Assembly: GCA_002721895.1 (NCBI GenBank)
Contig: PBLV01000006.1
Coordinates: forward strand, 139,972 to 203,971
Length of the DNA: 64,000 bases
Origin: Verrucomicrobiales bacterium
GTDB lineage: Bacteria > Verrucomicrobiota > Verrucomicrobiae > Limisphaerales > UBA1100
Direction of reading: 5' to 3'
Shown here: positions 62,591 through 64,000 of the stretch, piece after piece
Layout of the letters: each line of letters opens with the position of its first letter
How positions within the stretch are numbered: the first letter of the stretch is position 1
Position numbers and translations under genes: made by a program
Notes under the pieces: model-generated
What the model saw: only the letters and a program-made list of their open reading frames with translations
Told to the model about the DNA's origin: nothing
The model's database searches: none

Positions 62591-64000
62591 TTATTCCGCA
62601 GCCAAATTAAAACACGCCACCCCGTTCCCCTGTCGTACGAACAGCTTGCCGCGGCTGAGCACCGGGGACGGGCACCACATGGCGCGGACGCGGGCTTTGC
62701 CTTCCTCGTAATGCGCCAGCGGATCGGCGCGGAGCATGACCAGTTCGCTGCCCTTTTTCTCGAAAGCAAACAGCCGACCATCCGCAATGAACGGCGAGGA
62801 AATGTTACTCGAACGCTTCTCTTTCCACTTCACCTTGCCGGAATCCATCTCCACACACATCTGCGTGTCGCCGCCTGCAAGGAACACGTGCCCATCATAA
62901 ATCACCGGCGTGGATTGCGTGCGCCGCGCATCCAATGGAATCTTCCACAGCGATTTGGCGCCAGCTGCCGAAATGTGATAACCGGCCAAGCCAATCTTTT
63001 TGTCACGGCTGTAAACGGCCATGTGCTGCCCGGAAACCACCGGCGTTGAATCGCCACCGCCGGGCGTGCGCCACAAGACCTTGCCATCGGCGGGGTTCAG
63101 GCAAAACACCTCGCGGCTGCTGTTCGTGAGCAGATATTTTTTGCCGCCGTTCTCCCACAGCACCGGTGAGGAATTGCCGCCGCGCACATCATCGCTTTCC
63201 CAAGCGACCTCGCCCGTCTTTACATCCAACGCAATCAGTTTACCGACCATGATGAACGCCTTTCCCTCAGCCACGAGAAACGACGACGCCCCACCCTTGC
63301 TCGGCAATTCAGCAGACCAAACTTTTTTGCCGGTCTTCGCATCCACGCAGTACGCATGCCGGCCGCCCAAAGCGAACACCTTACCATCCGCCACACACGG
63401 CGTGCTGGATGCTTTTCTGCCGGTTGGCTCGCCCGGAGCATCCGTTTTCCAAAGCGTCTTGCCGGTCATTGCGTCGAGGCAAACCACCACGTCCTTGGCC
63501 ACCTTGCGCGTGTTCGGCACCGCCTTAACTACCTGCGCCTTGGTCTCTTCATTGAAGCCCTGACCGCCCAGCCATTTTTTGAACGCGGCATCATCCTCAA
63601 ACCGATGTTCGCGCATGGTCGCCAACTTCTGCAAATCCTTGATGGCAATCGCCGCCTTCCCCTTCTTGAATCGGCTCGCCACCCAGCTGCCCAGCACCTG
63701 CTTTTGATCCTTGTCCAAATTCGCATCAATCCACTCATCAATCCACGCCTGCAATTTCTCCCCGCGCAACCGTCGGCTCAGGCCCAGCCGATCCTTCTCC
63801 ATCTTCGCCACCAACGCATCTCCTAGCTGGCTCGTTCCCCGATTGCCCAATTTGCGCAAAACCAAATCATCAATCGCCCGGGTCTTCGTCGGCACGTTTT
63901 CGTGCCAAACAATCGCCATATAAACCCGCCCGTTGGCCACCACCACACTTCCATGCCCACCATCGTCGTCACTCGGGATAAATTCACTCGTCCAAAGCTG
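62591..64000 (-). CDS. PQQ-like beta-propeller protein, N-terminus outside the window
   Basis: At least 469 residues; the frame stays open to the right edge and reads SLWTSEFIPSDDDGGHGSV before the first Met, clearly propeller sequence, so the start is beyond the window. Propeller blades such as DVVVCLDAMTGKTLWKTD, HAYCVDAKTGKKVWSAE and KLIALDVKTGEVAWESDD are separated from an earlier blade by a helical insert (RRLRGEKLQAWIDEWIDAN, EDDAAFKKWLG). Probably a periplasmic PQQ- or glycan-binding protein. Converges on dapL, 3-nt gap. Confidence 0.85.
   Translation of the reverse strand, partial: QLWTSEFIPSDDDGGHGSVVVANGRVYMAIVWHENVPTKTRAIDDLVLRKLGNRGTSQLGDALVAKMEKDRLGLSRRLRGEKLQAWIDEWIDANLDKDQKQVLGSWVASRFKKGKAAIAIKDLQKLATMREHRFEDDAAFKKWLGGQGFNEETKAQVVKAVPNTRKVAKDVVVCLDAMTGKTLWKTDAPGEPTGRKASSTPCVADGKVFALGGRHAYCVDAKTGKKVWSAELPSKGGASSFLVAEGKAFIMVGKLIALDVKTGEVAWESDDVRGGNSSPVLWENGGKKYLLTNSSREVFCLNPADGKVLWRTPGGGDSTPVVSGQHMAVYSRDKKIGLAGYHISAAGAKSLWKIPLDARRTQSTPVIYDGHVFLAGGDTQMCVEMDSGKVKWKEKRSSNISSPFIADGRLFAFEKKGSELVMLRADPLAHYEEGKARVRAMWCPSPVLSRGKLFVRQGNGVACFNLAAE

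Noticed and set aside
1..64000. tRNA, rRNA, tmRNA, CRISPR and insertion sequence genes
   Set aside because: Scanning intergenic spaces by eye showed no tRNA T-arm/acceptor pattern, no rRNA segment, no spacer array and no transposase or integrase motif. A tool search could still find a diverged case.

Overview
The window looks like a chromosomal segment of a Gram-negative member of the PVC superphylum, most likely Verrucomicrobiota (a Pedosphaera/Limisphaera-type lineage). The basis is the gene content: planctomycete-type cytochrome (PSCyt/DUF1549/DUF1553) and DUF1501 proteins, a PVC-type heme-binding dehydrogenase-like protein, a formylglycine sulfatase, TAT-exported Gfo/Idh oxidoreductases, LL-diaminopimelate aminotransferase (DapL), HprK/HPr without other PTS parts, and a complete Kdo/Lpt outer-membrane operon. 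The lineage is an inference from gene families; no rRNA or tRNA gene was found to confirm it.

Layout. 1-9.1 kb is a GC-rich housekeeping block: the ftsY start, a PHP phosphoesterase, nusB, a MoeB/MoeZ-type enzyme, nucleoside salvage (punA-cdd), a LysR regulator, an M29 peptidase, mazG-proB and an M42 peptidase. 9.1-18.5 kb has lower GC and carries recG, a DUF2270 protein, hisC, argA, an L,D-transpeptidase, proA and an uncharacterised ATP-grasp-like gene, mostly closely packed on the plus strand. 18.5-31.9 kb is mainly minus strand: ilvN-ilvC, then the long operon kdsA-kdsC-lptC-lptA-lptB-hprK-ptsH-gatC-gatA-gatB-mpl. 32-48.4 kb is the accessory part. It holds the PSCyt/DUF1501 pair, a 635-bp gene-free structured interval, a pseudopilin with a leucine-rich-repeat-like tail, two decayed genes, a sulfatase, Sel1-repeat proteins, a Gfo/Idh oxidoreductase, dtd, a PQQ-like lipoprotein and a MOP-type membrane protein. 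48.4-58.2 kb returns to housekeeping: a DksA-like protein with lysine-rich tails, rpmG-rpsR, a ZIP/Fur metal module with a probable operator, rph, a CPBP protease, thiL-tsaE-tsaB, alr, a DUF368 lipid-carrier transporter and nupC. 58.3-64 kb holds a PVC heme-binding protein, dapL and a truncated PQQ-like propeller gene.

Working together. DapL and Alr supply peptidoglycan precursors, Mpl recycles them, and the L,D-transpeptidase and DUF368 protein also act on the wall or its lipid carrier. Kds and Lpt proteins build and move lipopolysaccharide. ProB/ProA make proline from two separate loci. The sulfatase, PSCyt, DUF1501, Gfo/Idh and propeller proteins are the usual PVC exported set and probably act on sulfated or complex glycans.

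The least explained items are a pseudogene whose three internal stops all sit at probable Trp codons, a structured intergenic region bounded by opposing terminators, dispersed GC-rich palindromes with compensatory base changes, and several unusual domain combinations.
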